From Pseudoalteromonas sp. XMcav2-N (GTDB lineage Bacteria; Pseudomonadota; Gammaproteobacteria; Enterobacterales; Alteromonadaceae), in assembly GCF_024124545.1 (NCBI RefSeq), contig NZ_JAMXSF010000013.1, positions 95,828 through 159,827 on the forward strand: a DNA stretch of 64,000 nucleotides, written 5' to 3'. How positions within the stretch are numbered: the first letter of the stretch is position 1; each line of letters starts with the position of its first letter. The position numbers were made by a program, and so were the translations under genes. Under the pieces are notes generated by a model. The model had not been told where the DNA came from. It ran no database searches and was given only the letters and a program-made list of their open reading frames with translations. Positions 27,002-35,720 of this stretch are shown piece by piece.

Positions 27002-27961
27002 ATGCCTGATTTAAAAGAAGTCTATTTTCAGACGCTCAGAATTCGAAAGATAGAAGAGGCTATTGCCGAGCGTTATAGTGAGCAGAAAATGCGATGCCCA
27101 ACGCACCTATCCATAGGTCAAGAATTGGTGCCAGTTGCTATTTCACAATACCTTACGACGCGGGACAAAGCGTATAGCTCGCACCGGGCACACGCCCACT
27201 ACCTTGCTAAAGGCGGAGATTTATCCAAATTGATTGCTGAGTTGCATGGTAAATCCGGTGGGTGTACAGCTGGTCGAGGTGGCTCTATGCACTTGAGTGA
27301 CCTCGACTGCGGTTTTATAGCCAGTACAGCCATAGTCGGAAACAGCATTCCTCTTGCAACAGGGAATGCATTACATCAGCAATTAAGCCAAAGCGATGGG
27401 ATTACAATCAGTTATTTCGGTGATGGAGCGACCGAAGAAGGTGCTTTCTATGAATCGTTGAACTTCGCGACTGTACGCTCATTACCCATATTATATGCCT
27501 GTGAAAACAATCAGTACTCAGTTTACAGTCCTTTAAGCGTCAGACAACCCGCTTCACGCAGTATTGCCAAGTTAGCAGCAGAAATTGGCGTCAAAAGTTT
27601 CAGTGTGGATGGCAACGATCCTCAACGGGTACTTGAAGCTTCCCAGGCAGCGATTGAGTTCATCAGGAAAGAACGTAAACCTGCGCTTGTCGAGTACTTT
27701 ACCTATCGACATCGGGAACACTGTGGGCCAAACTTTGACGATGAACTTAACTATCGTGAGGCGCACGAAGTGGAAGAGTGGCTTGCCAATGATCCACTGA
27801 AAAATTTACAGAAATTGCTATCCTCAGACTCCGACTTCTCTCATTTCCAGGCACGCGTTTCTGAACAAATTACCCAAGAAATAGAAGCCGCTTTCAATTT
27901 TGCTTCAAGCTCCCCTTTTGGGGATCCCATAGATAACGAGAGGTATATCTATGCCAAATAA
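27002..27961 (+). CDS. Thiamine-diphosphate dehydrogenase E1 alpha subunit
   Basis: Alpha subunit of a pyruvate/acetoin dehydrogenase-type E1 (319 residues). The ThDP-binding motif begins YFGDGATEEGAFYESLNFA and ends CENNQYS, the GDG...NN pattern; GRGGSMHL is the other family mark. The beta subunit follows with an 11-base overlap. No lipoyl E2 gene is nearby, so the pair probably transfers an activated aldehyde or acyl unit to a small acceptor and does not feed a dehydrogenase complex (inference). Confidence 0.9.
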   Translation: MPDLKEVYFQTLRIRKIEEAIAERYSEQKMRCPTHLSIGQELVPVAISQYLTTRDKAYSSHRAHAHYLAKGGDLSKLIAELHGKSGGCTAGRGGSMHLSDLDCGFIASTAIVGNSIPLATGNALHQQLSQSDGITISYFGDGATEEGAFYESLNFATVRSLPILYACENNQYSVYSPLSVRQPASRSIAKLAAEIGVKSFSVDGNDPQRVLEASQAAIEFIRKERKPALVEYFTYRHREHCGPNFDDELNYREAHEVEEWLANDPLKNLQKLLSSDSDFSHFQARVSEQITQEIEAAFNFASSSPFGDPIDNERYIYAK

Positions 27962-29003
27962 CTCCACTAGTTTCGCAACACAACTGCAGAAAGCTCAGCA
28001 TCATGCAATGCAAAATGACCCTGGTATGATATGTATGGGATTGGGCATAGACGATCCAAAAGCAATATTCGGCACAACATCGGGCTTACAGACGGCTTTT
28101 GGTCAAAGCCGGGTATTCGATATGCCGACCGCCGAAAACGCAATGACAGGTATAGGAGTCGGTGCCGCTATTGCTGGCACTCGTGTTTTAATGACTCACC
28201 AGCGGGTCGATTTTTTCCTGCTTGCAATGGATCAACTGGTCAATAACGCAGCTAAATGGCACTACATGTTCAATGGTCAAATGTCGGTACCTTTGACCAT
28301 TCGCCTCATTGTTGGGCGAGGATGGGGACAAGGACCCACTCATCAGCAAAGTTTACAGTCTTGGTTTTCACACATTCCCGGATTGAAAGTGGTGGTTCCC
28401 GGCTTAACAGACAATGCCGGACAGTTACTGTATGACGCCATTATGGACAATAACCCAACTATCTTTCTGGAGCACAGGTGGCTTCATAACCAAATTGCAA
28501 GCGAAGATGAATGTCAGCCACTGACTGAGCAGCCCCGCCATACGCGTATTTTGCGTGAGGGTGAAGATTATACAATTATCAGCAACAGCTACATGTTGTC
28601 TGAGGCACTGCAAGCGCAAAAATATATGCAACAATTTGGTATCCAGTGTGAAGTCATAGAAATCGCCTCACCGACCAATATTGACTGGCACGTACTGTAT
28701 CAATCTGTAAAAAAATCCAGACGCTGTATTGTAACGGATATGGGCCATACGTTTTGCTCTCTAGCCAGTGAAATAGCCAATCGAATTTATAGCGAGTGCT
28801 TTCAGAGCTTGCTATGTCCGGTCACCACCCTTGGCCTGCCACATTATCCAGAGCCAACTAGCTACGGCCTGACACCCGACTACTACCCCAACATTAATTC
28901 ATTTATTCAAACAATATCAGGAAATTGTGGTGTGGATATTGCTAGAATTACAACTACACAACATCATGATATTCCTGGCGAATGGTTTAAAGGGCCTTTT
29001 TAA
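27951..29003 (+). CDS. Thiamine-diphosphate dehydrogenase E1 beta subunit
   Basis: Beta subunit (350 residues) paired with the preceding alpha subunit. It shows the pyrimidine-binding domain: MGLGIDDPKAIFGTT, FDMPTAENAMTGIGVGAA with the activating glutamate, GRGWGQGPTHQQSLQSW, and a C-terminal transketolase-C domain. Sequence around the active site differs in detail from housekeeping PDH, as expected for a specialised enzyme. Confidence 0.88.
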   Translation: MPNNSTSFATQLQKAQHHAMQNDPGMICMGLGIDDPKAIFGTTSGLQTAFGQSRVFDMPTAENAMTGIGVGAAIAGTRVLMTHQRVDFFLLAMDQLVNNAAKWHYMFNGQMSVPLTIRLIVGRGWGQGPTHQQSLQSWFSHIPGLKVVVPGLTDNAGQLLYDAIMDNNPTIFLEHRWLHNQIASEDECQPLTEQPRHTRILREGEDYTIISNSYMLSEALQAQKYMQQFGIQCEVIEIASPTNIDWHVLYQSVKKSRRCIVTDMGHTFCSLASEIANRIYSECFQSLLCPVTTLGLPHYPEPTSYGLTPDYYPNINSFIQTISGNCGVDIARITTTQHHDIPGEWFKGPF

Positions 29004-29005
29004 TT

Positions 29006-29785
29006 ATGGATTTAAAGATCGCAAACAAGCTTGCTCTGGTCACCGGCAGTAGCCGTGGCTTGGGTGAATCAATAGCCGAGTCACTTGCAAAAGAAGGTGT
29101 GAACGTTATTTGGGCCGCGCGTGACATCGAACAACTACAACAAAACGCAGAGCGCTGTGGTGCTTTGTATAACAACAAAAACTTTGTTGTGGAAGCCAAT
29201 TTACAAGATGGGTCAGGTGCCAGAGCGTTGGCTGAAAAGCTAAAAGAACTAGGCTTGATACCTGATATCATCGTTAACAATGTGGGTGGCAACTTAGGCG
29301 TCACCGATCCGCTCTCAGGTCTCCAAGACTGGAAAAACGTGTTTGATTTTAATCTTTTTAATGCGATTGAACTTAACAATCACTTCATCGATACCATGAT
29401 CGAGAAAAAATGGGGCAGGATCTGCCATGTCTCTTCTATTGCTTCTTTGGAAAATCAAGGAGCACCGCAATATTGTGCTTCCAAAGCCGCGCTAAACGCT
29501 TACGTCCGTAGTGTTGGCAGATACGTTTCGGAACATAACGTCATAATGACTGGTATTTTACCAGGCGCGGTCTTCACTGAAGGCGGGTACTGGGATGAAA
29601 CGAGCAAAACCAGACCTGAACATGTTGAAAAATACCTAAACGAGCGTATGGCCATTAAACGCTTTGGTACACGGGAAGAAGTCAGTGAGTTAGTTGCTTT
29701 CTTGGTTTCGGACAAAGCCTCTTTCTGTGTAGGCACTTCTTTACTGGTTGATGGTGGTCAAGGCCGCGTCTTTTATGAGGGGTAA
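29006..29785 (+). CDS. Short-chain dehydrogenase/reductase
   Basis: Classical SDR of 259 residues: TGSSRGLGES cofactor motif, NNVGGN, the catalytic serine in VSSIAS and YCASK, and a C-terminal LVDGGQG. It lies between two thiamine-diphosphate enzymes and two bases after the E1 beta stop. A plausible role is reducing the ketone left by a C2- or acyl-transfer reaction, but this is inference from position. Confidence 0.88.
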   Translation: MDLKIANKLALVTGSSRGLGESIAESLAKEGVNVIWAARDIEQLQQNAERCGALYNNKNFVVEANLQDGSGARALAEKLKELGLIPDIIVNNVGGNLGVTDPLSGLQDWKNVFDFNLFNAIELNNHFIDTMIEKKWGRICHVSSIASLENQGAPQYCASKAALNAYVRSVGRYVSEHNVIMTGILPGAVFTEGGYWDETSKTRPEHVEKYLNERMAIKRFGTREEVSELVAFLVSDKASFCVGTSLLVDGGQGRVFYEG

Positions 29786-29788
29786 TTT

Positions 29789-30553
29789 ATGAACCAAGAC
29801 CTAAGAAAACGCATTGCGGAGATCATCTACAAGTCAAAAGAAGGGCATATTCCTAGCTCCTACTCCATTGTCGATATCATCAACTATCTCTACACCGACG
29901 TGTTGTCATTTGACGCTGGCAATCCCCAGTGGGAAGAGCGAGATTACTTCATCCTGTCTAAAGGACATGGATGTGCTGCGCTGTGGGTTGTGCTAGAAAA
30001 GCTCGGACTCCTCCCAGACAATGCACTTGAACAATATTCACAATTCGGAGGTATATTGGGAGGTCACCCAGACCGTACAAAAGTGCCCTTCGTAGAAGCG
30101 TCAACGGGGTCACTAGGGCACGGCATGCCTATGGCTGTGGGTTGTGCACTTGCGAACAAAATAAAGCGTCAGAGTAACAGAGTTTTCTGCTTGGTTGGCG
30201 ATGGTGAATGCCACGAAGGGACTGTCTGGGAAAGTGCCCATGTTGCAGCAAACCGCAACCTGAATAATCTAACCGTCATTGTTGACTGGAATCAGTCTGC
30301 TGCGCAGCTATGCCCAAAAGATGATCTCCCCGCAAAGTGGAAAAGCTTTGGTTGGCATACCGTGGTTTTTGACGGGCATGACCCCCAGCAAATTGAACAA
30401 GCATTTTCACAATCGAGTGATGATGCTCCTACAGTTTTAATTGCCAAAAATATCAAAGGCAAAGGGGTAAGTATGACCGAAGGACATGGCCCCTGGCACC
30501 ATAAGATCCCTACCAAAGAAGAGCTAGATCAAATAATGGAAGCACTGTCATGA
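29789..30553 (+). CDS. Transketolase N-terminal subunit
   Basis: The 254-residue protein matches the ThDP-pyrophosphate half of split transketolases: ILSKGHGCAALW, GSLGHGMPMAVG, LVGDGECHEGTVWE and VDWNQ. It overlaps the C-terminal subunit by four bases, so the two form one enzyme. Split transketolases in secondary sugar clusters move two-carbon units; here the acceptor is unknown. Confidence 0.91.
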   Translation: MNQDLRKRIAEIIYKSKEGHIPSSYSIVDIINYLYTDVLSFDAGNPQWEERDYFILSKGHGCAALWVVLEKLGLLPDNALEQYSQFGGILGGHPDRTKVPFVEASTGSLGHGMPMAVGCALANKIKRQSNRVFCLVGDGECHEGTVWESAHVAANRNLNNLTVIVDWNQSAAQLCPKDDLPAKWKSFGWHTVVFDGHDPQQIEQAFSQSSDDAPTVLIAKNIKGKGVSMTEGHGPWHHKIPTKEELDQIMEALS

Positions 30554-31476
30554 GTAACCTGAGACAAGAATTTGCCGATAAAATGCTGGCTGTAGGCGCT
30601 TCAGACCCTCGTCTGGTTGTTATGGTAGGAGATATAAGCCATGGCATACTTAAACCGTTTGCAGCTGAGTACCCTGATCGCTATTACAACGTGGGCATTT
30701 GTGAACCAACCATTGTGGGAATGGCAGCAGGTGTAGCAAGCACAGGCCTAATACCTGTGGCACATACGATTGCTCCCTTCTTAATAGAGCGGTCTTTTGA
30801 GCAAATTAAACTAGACTTTGCCTACCAGCAACTTGCTGGTAATTTTATCACGGTTGGCGGGGCATTCGACTACGCACAACTTGGTTGTAGTCATCACTGC
30901 TACAATGATGTGTCACTAATGTGCCAGCTGGACAATACTGTAGTGACAAGTCCTGCAAGCGCATACGAGTTTTCGACTCTGTTTTCACAGTGCTATGATC
31001 AAGGCTCCATCAATTACTTCAAACTGACTGAAAACCCACACTCATTTGATTTAACTGGAAAAATAGAATTAGGCAAAGCGGTGATCATTGAGCAAGGCAG
31101 CGACATCACACTTATAGCCGTAGGTCCTCAGTTAAAACAAGCTTCTCGTGCCTGTGCAACATTAAAAGCACAAGGACACAGTGTTGAATTGTTGTATATC
31201 CATACGATTAAACCGTTTGACGCTGAAACAGTCATTCAGAGTATCTCCAAAACAAAAGCGGTGATCGTATGTGAAGAGCTTTCACAACATGGCGGTGTAT
31301 ATGACTTAGTTATGCGCCACTGGGCAAGCCGTGACAAAGCACAATTTAAGCAGATGGCGATTAACAACATGATTCACGATTACGGCACATATGACGAACT
31401 GTGTCAGGTTGCTGGTTTAACGGATGATAACATCGTCATGCATGCAAATACCCTAATTGAGAACAAAAAGGTTTAG
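30550..31476 (+). CDS. Transketolase C-terminal subunit
   Basis: Second half (308 residues) of the split transketolase, with the pyrimidine-binding domain: VMVGDISHG, YYNVGICEPTIVGMAAG with the catalytic glutamate, then the C-terminal regulatory fold (LLYIHTIKPFD, CEELSQHGGV). Coupled to its partner by ATGA. It is unlikely to be the housekeeping enzyme because of its split form and setting. Confidence 0.9.
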   Translation: MSNLRQEFADKMLAVGASDPRLVVMVGDISHGILKPFAAEYPDRYYNVGICEPTIVGMAAGVASTGLIPVAHTIAPFLIERSFEQIKLDFAYQQLAGNFITVGGAFDYAQLGCSHHCYNDVSLMCQLDNTVVTSPASAYEFSTLFSQCYDQGSINYFKLTENPHSFDLTGKIELGKAVIIEQGSDITLIAVGPQLKQASRACATLKAQGHSVELLYIHTIKPFDAETVIQSISKTKAVIVCEELSQHGGVYDLVMRHWASRDKAQFKQMAINNMIHDYGTYDELCQVAGLTDDNIVMHANTLIENKKV

Positions 31477-31478
31477 TT

Positions 31479-32714
31479 ATGTCACAAGAGCACGAACTGA
31501 ATAAATATCGCAATATTAAGTATGAAACTCGAACAGCGTGCTCAGTATGTGGCCACACCAACACCACACCAGTGCTGGAACTTCCAGCACTGCCGCTTAC
31601 TGAGGTCTTTATCAACCGGCCCGGCCTCTCAGGACTCGGTGAAACTGACCAGTCTTTGCACTACTGCCAAAAATGTGGTCATGCCCAGTTACAGCATGTC
31701 CTGGATCAATCACTTCTCTATGCGAGTAAATCAGGGTATGAGTTCAGAAGCTCGCAAAGCTATACAGGCCGAAAAACGGCTGAATTCTTCAAACAGTTTT
31801 TACAGTCTCTCAACTTCAAGCCGACGTATGATTGTGTTCTTGAGGTTGGCTGCAATGACGCATACTTGCTGAAGGAACTGAAGCCACTCGCACATCAGTT
31901 AATTGGTGTTGACCCTATATTGCGTGGTCATGAACAGCAGATCAATGACGACCAAGTCACCGTATACGGTGAATTCTTTGAAAGCTGTAAGATTAGCGAA
32001 TCCCCTGACCTGGTCATCTGCAAAGACGTCATTGAACATGTCACGGATCCTAAAGCACTCATTCAGGAGCTGGTTGAGGTTGCAAGTAAGAATTCGCTGT
32101 TCTTAATTCAAGTGCCAATTTGGGATAAGTTGATCGAGAACTACAACTTTGATCATGTTTTTCACCAACATCTTAACTATTTCAGCCTGGCCTCATTTAA
32201 TACGCTGCTAGAGTCTCTGGGGTGTACATTAATAGACTGGACGGTTAATGAAGATCATTGGAACAGCGCAATTTTCGCCTTTACTAATCAGCCTGCCGCA
32301 GAAAAAGTAACAAACCCGCCGATATCATTGGCAACCGTTTCGACTAGTCTCCGTGTTTTTAATAGTCAGATGCAAGCTTGCGAAATAGCATTAGAAGCTG
32401 CTGCAACAAAGTTCCCTGTATATGGTTATGGCGCCGCGCTAATGCTGCCAGTCATCAAGTATCATTTCCCAAATAAACTTGCTGCTATTAGTAAGGTTTT
32501 TGATGACAACCCTAATCGCAATGGCCAGTACTATTTAAACTCGACAACGCCCATTGTATCAACTGAGTGTCTTGACAACATATCCGACGCCGCTGTCATG
32601 CTCAGCGCATTTTCTTCTCGATTAAATGCGAAAAGAATGCTGGCCAGGCTCAGTAATGAGCTTAAACCAAAGCAAATTTATTACCCGTTTAATTTACTAA
32701 ACGGCACGCTATAG
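31479..32714 (+). CDS. Sugar C-methyltransferase (zinc-binding, three-domain)
   Basis: The 411-residue protein has an N-terminal zinc ribbon (CSVCGH ... CQKCGH, residues about 21-65), a SAM domain (VLEVGCNDAYLLKEL) and a C-terminal Methyltransf_14-type domain (YGYGAALMLPVIKYHF, VFDDNPNRNGQYY). This architecture is that of deoxysugar 3-C-methyltransferases such as TylC3 and NovU. It predicts a C-methyl branch on a keto-sugar nucleotide made in this operon. Confidence 0.9.
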   Translation: MSQEHELNKYRNIKYETRTACSVCGHTNTTPVLELPALPLTEVFINRPGLSGLGETDQSLHYCQKCGHAQLQHVLDQSLLYASKSGYEFRSSQSYTGRKTAEFFKQFLQSLNFKPTYDCVLEVGCNDAYLLKELKPLAHQLIGVDPILRGHEQQINDDQVTVYGEFFESCKISESPDLVICKDVIEHVTDPKALIQELVEVASKNSLFLIQVPIWDKLIENYNFDHVFHQHLNYFSLASFNTLLESLGCTLIDWTVNEDHWNSAIFAFTNQPAAEKVTNPPISLATVSTSLRVFNSQMQACEIALEAAATKFPVYGYGAALMLPVIKYHFPNKLAAISKVFDDNPNRNGQYYLNSTTPIVSTECLDNISDAAVMLSAFSSRLNAKRMLARLSNELKPKQIYYPFNLLNGTL

Positions 32715-32727
32715 AGGGTGCAACACT

Positions 32728-33804
32728 ATGTCTTCTTTTCACAATAAGCATGAAGCTATCACCGATAAAATCTTCAGTGGTGAACTGACGATGCCGCATC
32801 GGTATGTATTTGTTTTAACGAATCTGTGTAATCTGGACTGTAGCTTTTGCTTTCAAGACAGGGACAGACGTGACGACGCTATGACAACACAAGACTGGCT
32901 TAACGTAGTTGCACAATTGCCTGAGTATGCGCGTGTGACTTTCACAGGAGGCGAGCCCTTAGCATTTAAAGACTTCGAAGTCATCGTGGATGAAGTCGCC
33001 AAAAAGCACGATTGCAACATGATCACAAATGGACTATTACTGTCTGAAAAGAAAATTGACTTCATCTTAAGTAAACCTAGCTTTAAAGTGCTCTCTATTT
33101 CGATAGATGACATAGGTAACCTGAATCGAGATGTGAAGCCTCGACAGTGGGAAAAGTTGCTTGAACAGATCCGCTATTTTCACAAACGAAAAGCGGAGTT
33201 GAACAGCGAGTGTGTACTCGATATCAAAACAGTTGTTCTGGACAAAAATGCTCATGATCTGCTTGCAATCCACAAGTATTGCGTTGAAGTACTTGGCGCT
33301 AATACACACGCCTTCCAGTTTTTGAAAGGCAGCCATCTTCAGCATTCTGATAAGATGCATGAGATGGTAGAAATGTATGCAACATCTCACGCACCGACAT
33401 ACACCCACTTTGACGTTATTCTCGAGCAGCTTGAGTTAGTCCGACAGTACAATCAAAACAGTGCCTGTAATGCCTTTGTTCACCCTAAAATATGTGATCT
33501 CAGCTCTTCTGAACCGATCCCGAGGGTGACTTATATTAATAGCGAACGCTTTCGACCTAAAGATTTTCAGGCGTGTAAATTCCCCTGGTCCAGTGTTCAC
33601 ATCAACGTTGACGGCAACCTTTTCCCATGTATTGCAGTAAGTATGGGAAATGTAAAGACCACCTCTTTACATGACATCGTGACCGGTGAAGTCTTTACCG
33701 AGTTCAAAGCCGCGCTGTCAAAACACCTGGTGGAGGGGTGTAACCGGTGTGGCTGGATAAGACCCAGACCCGATCTCAATATCATAGACTCGTTAACGTT
33801 ATAG
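32728..33804 (+). CDS. Radical SAM enzyme with C-terminal SPASM-like cysteines
   Basis: The 358-residue protein has the 4Fe-4S motif CNLDCSFC (Cys34, Cys38, Cys41), the glycine-rich TFTGGEPL and ISIDD. A C-terminal cysteine cluster (ACKFPWSSVHINVDGNLFPC and CNRCG) should bind an auxiliary cluster, as in SPASM/twitch proteins. Radical SAM enzymes in sugar clusters epimerise, dehydrate or couple carbons; the reaction here is unknown. Lies in the middle of the glycan operon, 13 bases after the C-methyltransferase. Confidence 0.9.
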   Translation: MSSFHNKHEAITDKIFSGELTMPHRYVFVLTNLCNLDCSFCFQDRDRRDDAMTTQDWLNVVAQLPEYARVTFTGGEPLAFKDFEVIVDEVAKKHDCNMITNGLLLSEKKIDFILSKPSFKVLSISIDDIGNLNRDVKPRQWEKLLEQIRYFHKRKAELNSECVLDIKTVVLDKNAHDLLAIHKYCVEVLGANTHAFQFLKGSHLQHSDKMHEMVEMYATSHAPTYTHFDVILEQLELVRQYNQNSACNAFVHPKICDLSSSEPIPRVTYINSERFRPKDFQACKFPWSSVHINVDGNLFPCIAVSMGNVKTTSLHDIVTGEVFTEFKAALSKHLVEGCNRCGWIRPRPDLNIIDSLTL

Positions 33805-33813
33805 AGGATACAC

Positions 33814-34671
33814 ATGGATAGAACACTGATTTTAGGCGGTAGCGGCTATATCGGCCGCAATATTGCAGCCACACTGGCTGAGCAAGGTATGGCCGTTACC
33901 GCACTTAGTCGCAAGGACGTTGATCTTGAAAACCAGCACCAAGGTGTTGCAGATCTCGTTGAGCACCTGAGGGACTGCGACAACTTAATAATCTGCTCAG
34001 CTATCACCCGTACCGTGGCGAATGACACAGATAGCTGCCAGCAGAACATTATTCAGCTGCAGACCATACTCAAAGCATTACAAAACACCACACCCAAGCG
34101 AGTAGTCTACCTCAGTGCTGCCGACGTTTATGGCCACTATGGTAGCCAAGCACAAGAGATCGTCCCTTTGGAGCCTAAAAATGAGTATGGTGCTTTTAAG
34201 GTCTTTGCCGAACATATGCTGAGAATTAATCTGGCACACCAATGTAAGCTATCTATTATGCGGTTTTCCGGCGTTTTTGGTGGTGTGGGTGATACCAGCA
34301 GCTTGATATATCGTTTGTTTCATTCAGTCAAATCAGGCGCTGAAATCACGTTAACCAATAACGGGCAAAGCAAGAGAGATTTTGTACCGGTCACCCTGAT
34401 AGCCAGTGCCGCCTATAGCTTACTTACTAATAACAAAAGTGGCACCTATAACGTTTCAACAGGCCAGGAAATGAACATCGCAGATGTCATTAAGCTGATT
34501 GAATCCGTCAGTTTAACGCAGGCCAGACTTCGACTGTTCCAGCAAAAATCCGACAGAGATTTTGATCTCTCTCTTGATAACTCACGGCTTGAACTTAGTC
34601 TTCCTGACTTGGTAGTACCAAATATGCTTACTTCGCTAACCCACTTTGTCTCTGAGCTGAACGATGAATAA
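33814..34671 (+). CDS. NAD-dependent sugar epimerase/reductase
   Basis: Extended short-chain dehydrogenase of 285 residues: ILGGSGYIGRNIA, VYLSAADVYG and NEYGAFKVFAE with the YxxxK pair, and DFVPVTL. Size and C-terminus resemble reductases of the dTDP-4-keto-sugar type. AGAGGA precedes the ATG; it overlaps the next gene by eight bases. Confidence 0.83.
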   Translation: MDRTLILGGSGYIGRNIAATLAEQGMAVTALSRKDVDLENQHQGVADLVEHLRDCDNLIICSAITRTVANDTDSCQQNIIQLQTILKALQNTTPKRVVYLSAADVYGHYGSQAQEIVPLEPKNEYGAFKVFAEHMLRINLAHQCKLSIMRFSGVFGGVGDTSSLIYRLFHSVKSGAEITLTNNGQSKRDFVPVTLIASAAYSLLTNNKSGTYNVSTGQEMNIADVIKLIESVSLTQARLRLFQQKSDRDFDLSLDNSRLELSLPDLVVPNMLTSLTHFVSELNDE

Positions 34672-35716
34672 CATTATTCCAGACCATTTTAACGCTGCCG
34701 TATTAACTGAGCTAAATAAAGACTTACAGATAAAAAAATTAAAAGTGCCCGAGCTTCGAACCGGACAAGTCCTTGTAAAATTGACCCGCGCAGGACTGTG
34801 CAGAAGCCAGCTGATGGAAGCAAGAGGACACCGGGGAGAAGATAAGTACCTTCCCCACCTGCTAGGTCATGAAGGCGTCGGCAATATCGTCGCAACCGGA
34901 CCAGGTATCGCAAAAGTAAAAGTCGGGGATCGGGTTATTCTGGGTTGGTTAAAAGGCAGTGGCATTGATGCCGGAGGTACTGTTTTCTCATCACAAGACG
35001 GCGAAACGATCAATGGTGGACCAGTGACCACTTTTTCAGAATACACTGTCGTGTCAGAAAACCGGATCACACAATGCCCCGATGACATAAATGATGACAT
35101 GGCCGTGTTACTCGGATGTGCCCTGCCTACCGGCGCCGGCATTGTGCTTAACCAAGTACAACCAAGCCACGAACAAACAGTCCTTTTAATTGGTCTGGGA
35201 GGAATTGGTTTGAGTGCTCTGCTAATGCTTAAGCACTTTAGACCGAAGCATGTGGTTGTAATTGACACAAACCCCGAAAAAGTCAGGATTGCAATGGCAC
35301 TGGGTGCAGACCATGGGTATGTACTTCATGATGACATACAAAGTGAAATTGCTGCCAATTTTCCGCAAGGTTTTGACTTTGCAATCGAGTGTGCAGGACA
35401 CACCAGCTCAATTGAAATGGCATTTGAATTAATTCATAACGCCGGTAAGTGTATTTTTGCCTCTCACCCACCTAACGGGGAGAAAATCCAACTTGATCCT
35501 CATGCCCTCATCTGTGGCAAAAGAATTGAGGGTTCCTGGGGAGGCGGTTCCAACCCAGACAGAGATCTAGTCAAAATAGGACGCATTATTCAAGAGCTGG
35601 ATTTTCCTATGGAGGTTTTTATTTCACACCAATATACCTTGAGTGAAATCAATAATGCTTTGAATGACTTGGAAAATAATCAGGTAGTCAGAGCCGTCAT
35701 AGATTTAGAAGGGTAA
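34664..35716 (+). CDS. Zinc-type alcohol dehydrogenase (MDR family)
   Basis: Medium-chain dehydrogenase of 350 residues: the N-terminal GroES-like domain with GLCRSQ and LGHEGVG (catalytic zinc ligands) and a Rossmann fold LLIGLGGIGLSALLM. The four-cysteine structural zinc loop of classical family members is not seen. The enzyme would oxidise or reduce an alcohol on a sugar or C2 unit; substrate unknown. Confidence 0.86.
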   Translation: MNNIIPDHFNAAVLTELNKDLQIKKLKVPELRTGQVLVKLTRAGLCRSQLMEARGHRGEDKYLPHLLGHEGVGNIVATGPGIAKVKVGDRVILGWLKGSGIDAGGTVFSSQDGETINGGPVTTFSEYTVVSENRITQCPDDINDDMAVLLGCALPTGAGIVLNQVQPSHEQTVLLIGLGGIGLSALLMLKHFRPKHVVVIDTNPEKVRIAMALGADHGYVLHDDIQSEIAANFPQGFDFAIECAGHTSSIEMAFELIHNAGKCIFASHPPNGEKIQLDPHALICGKRIEGSWGGGSNPDRDLVKIGRIIQELDFPMEVFISHQYTLSEINNALNDLENNQVVRAVIDLEG

Positions 35717-35720
35717 CCTT

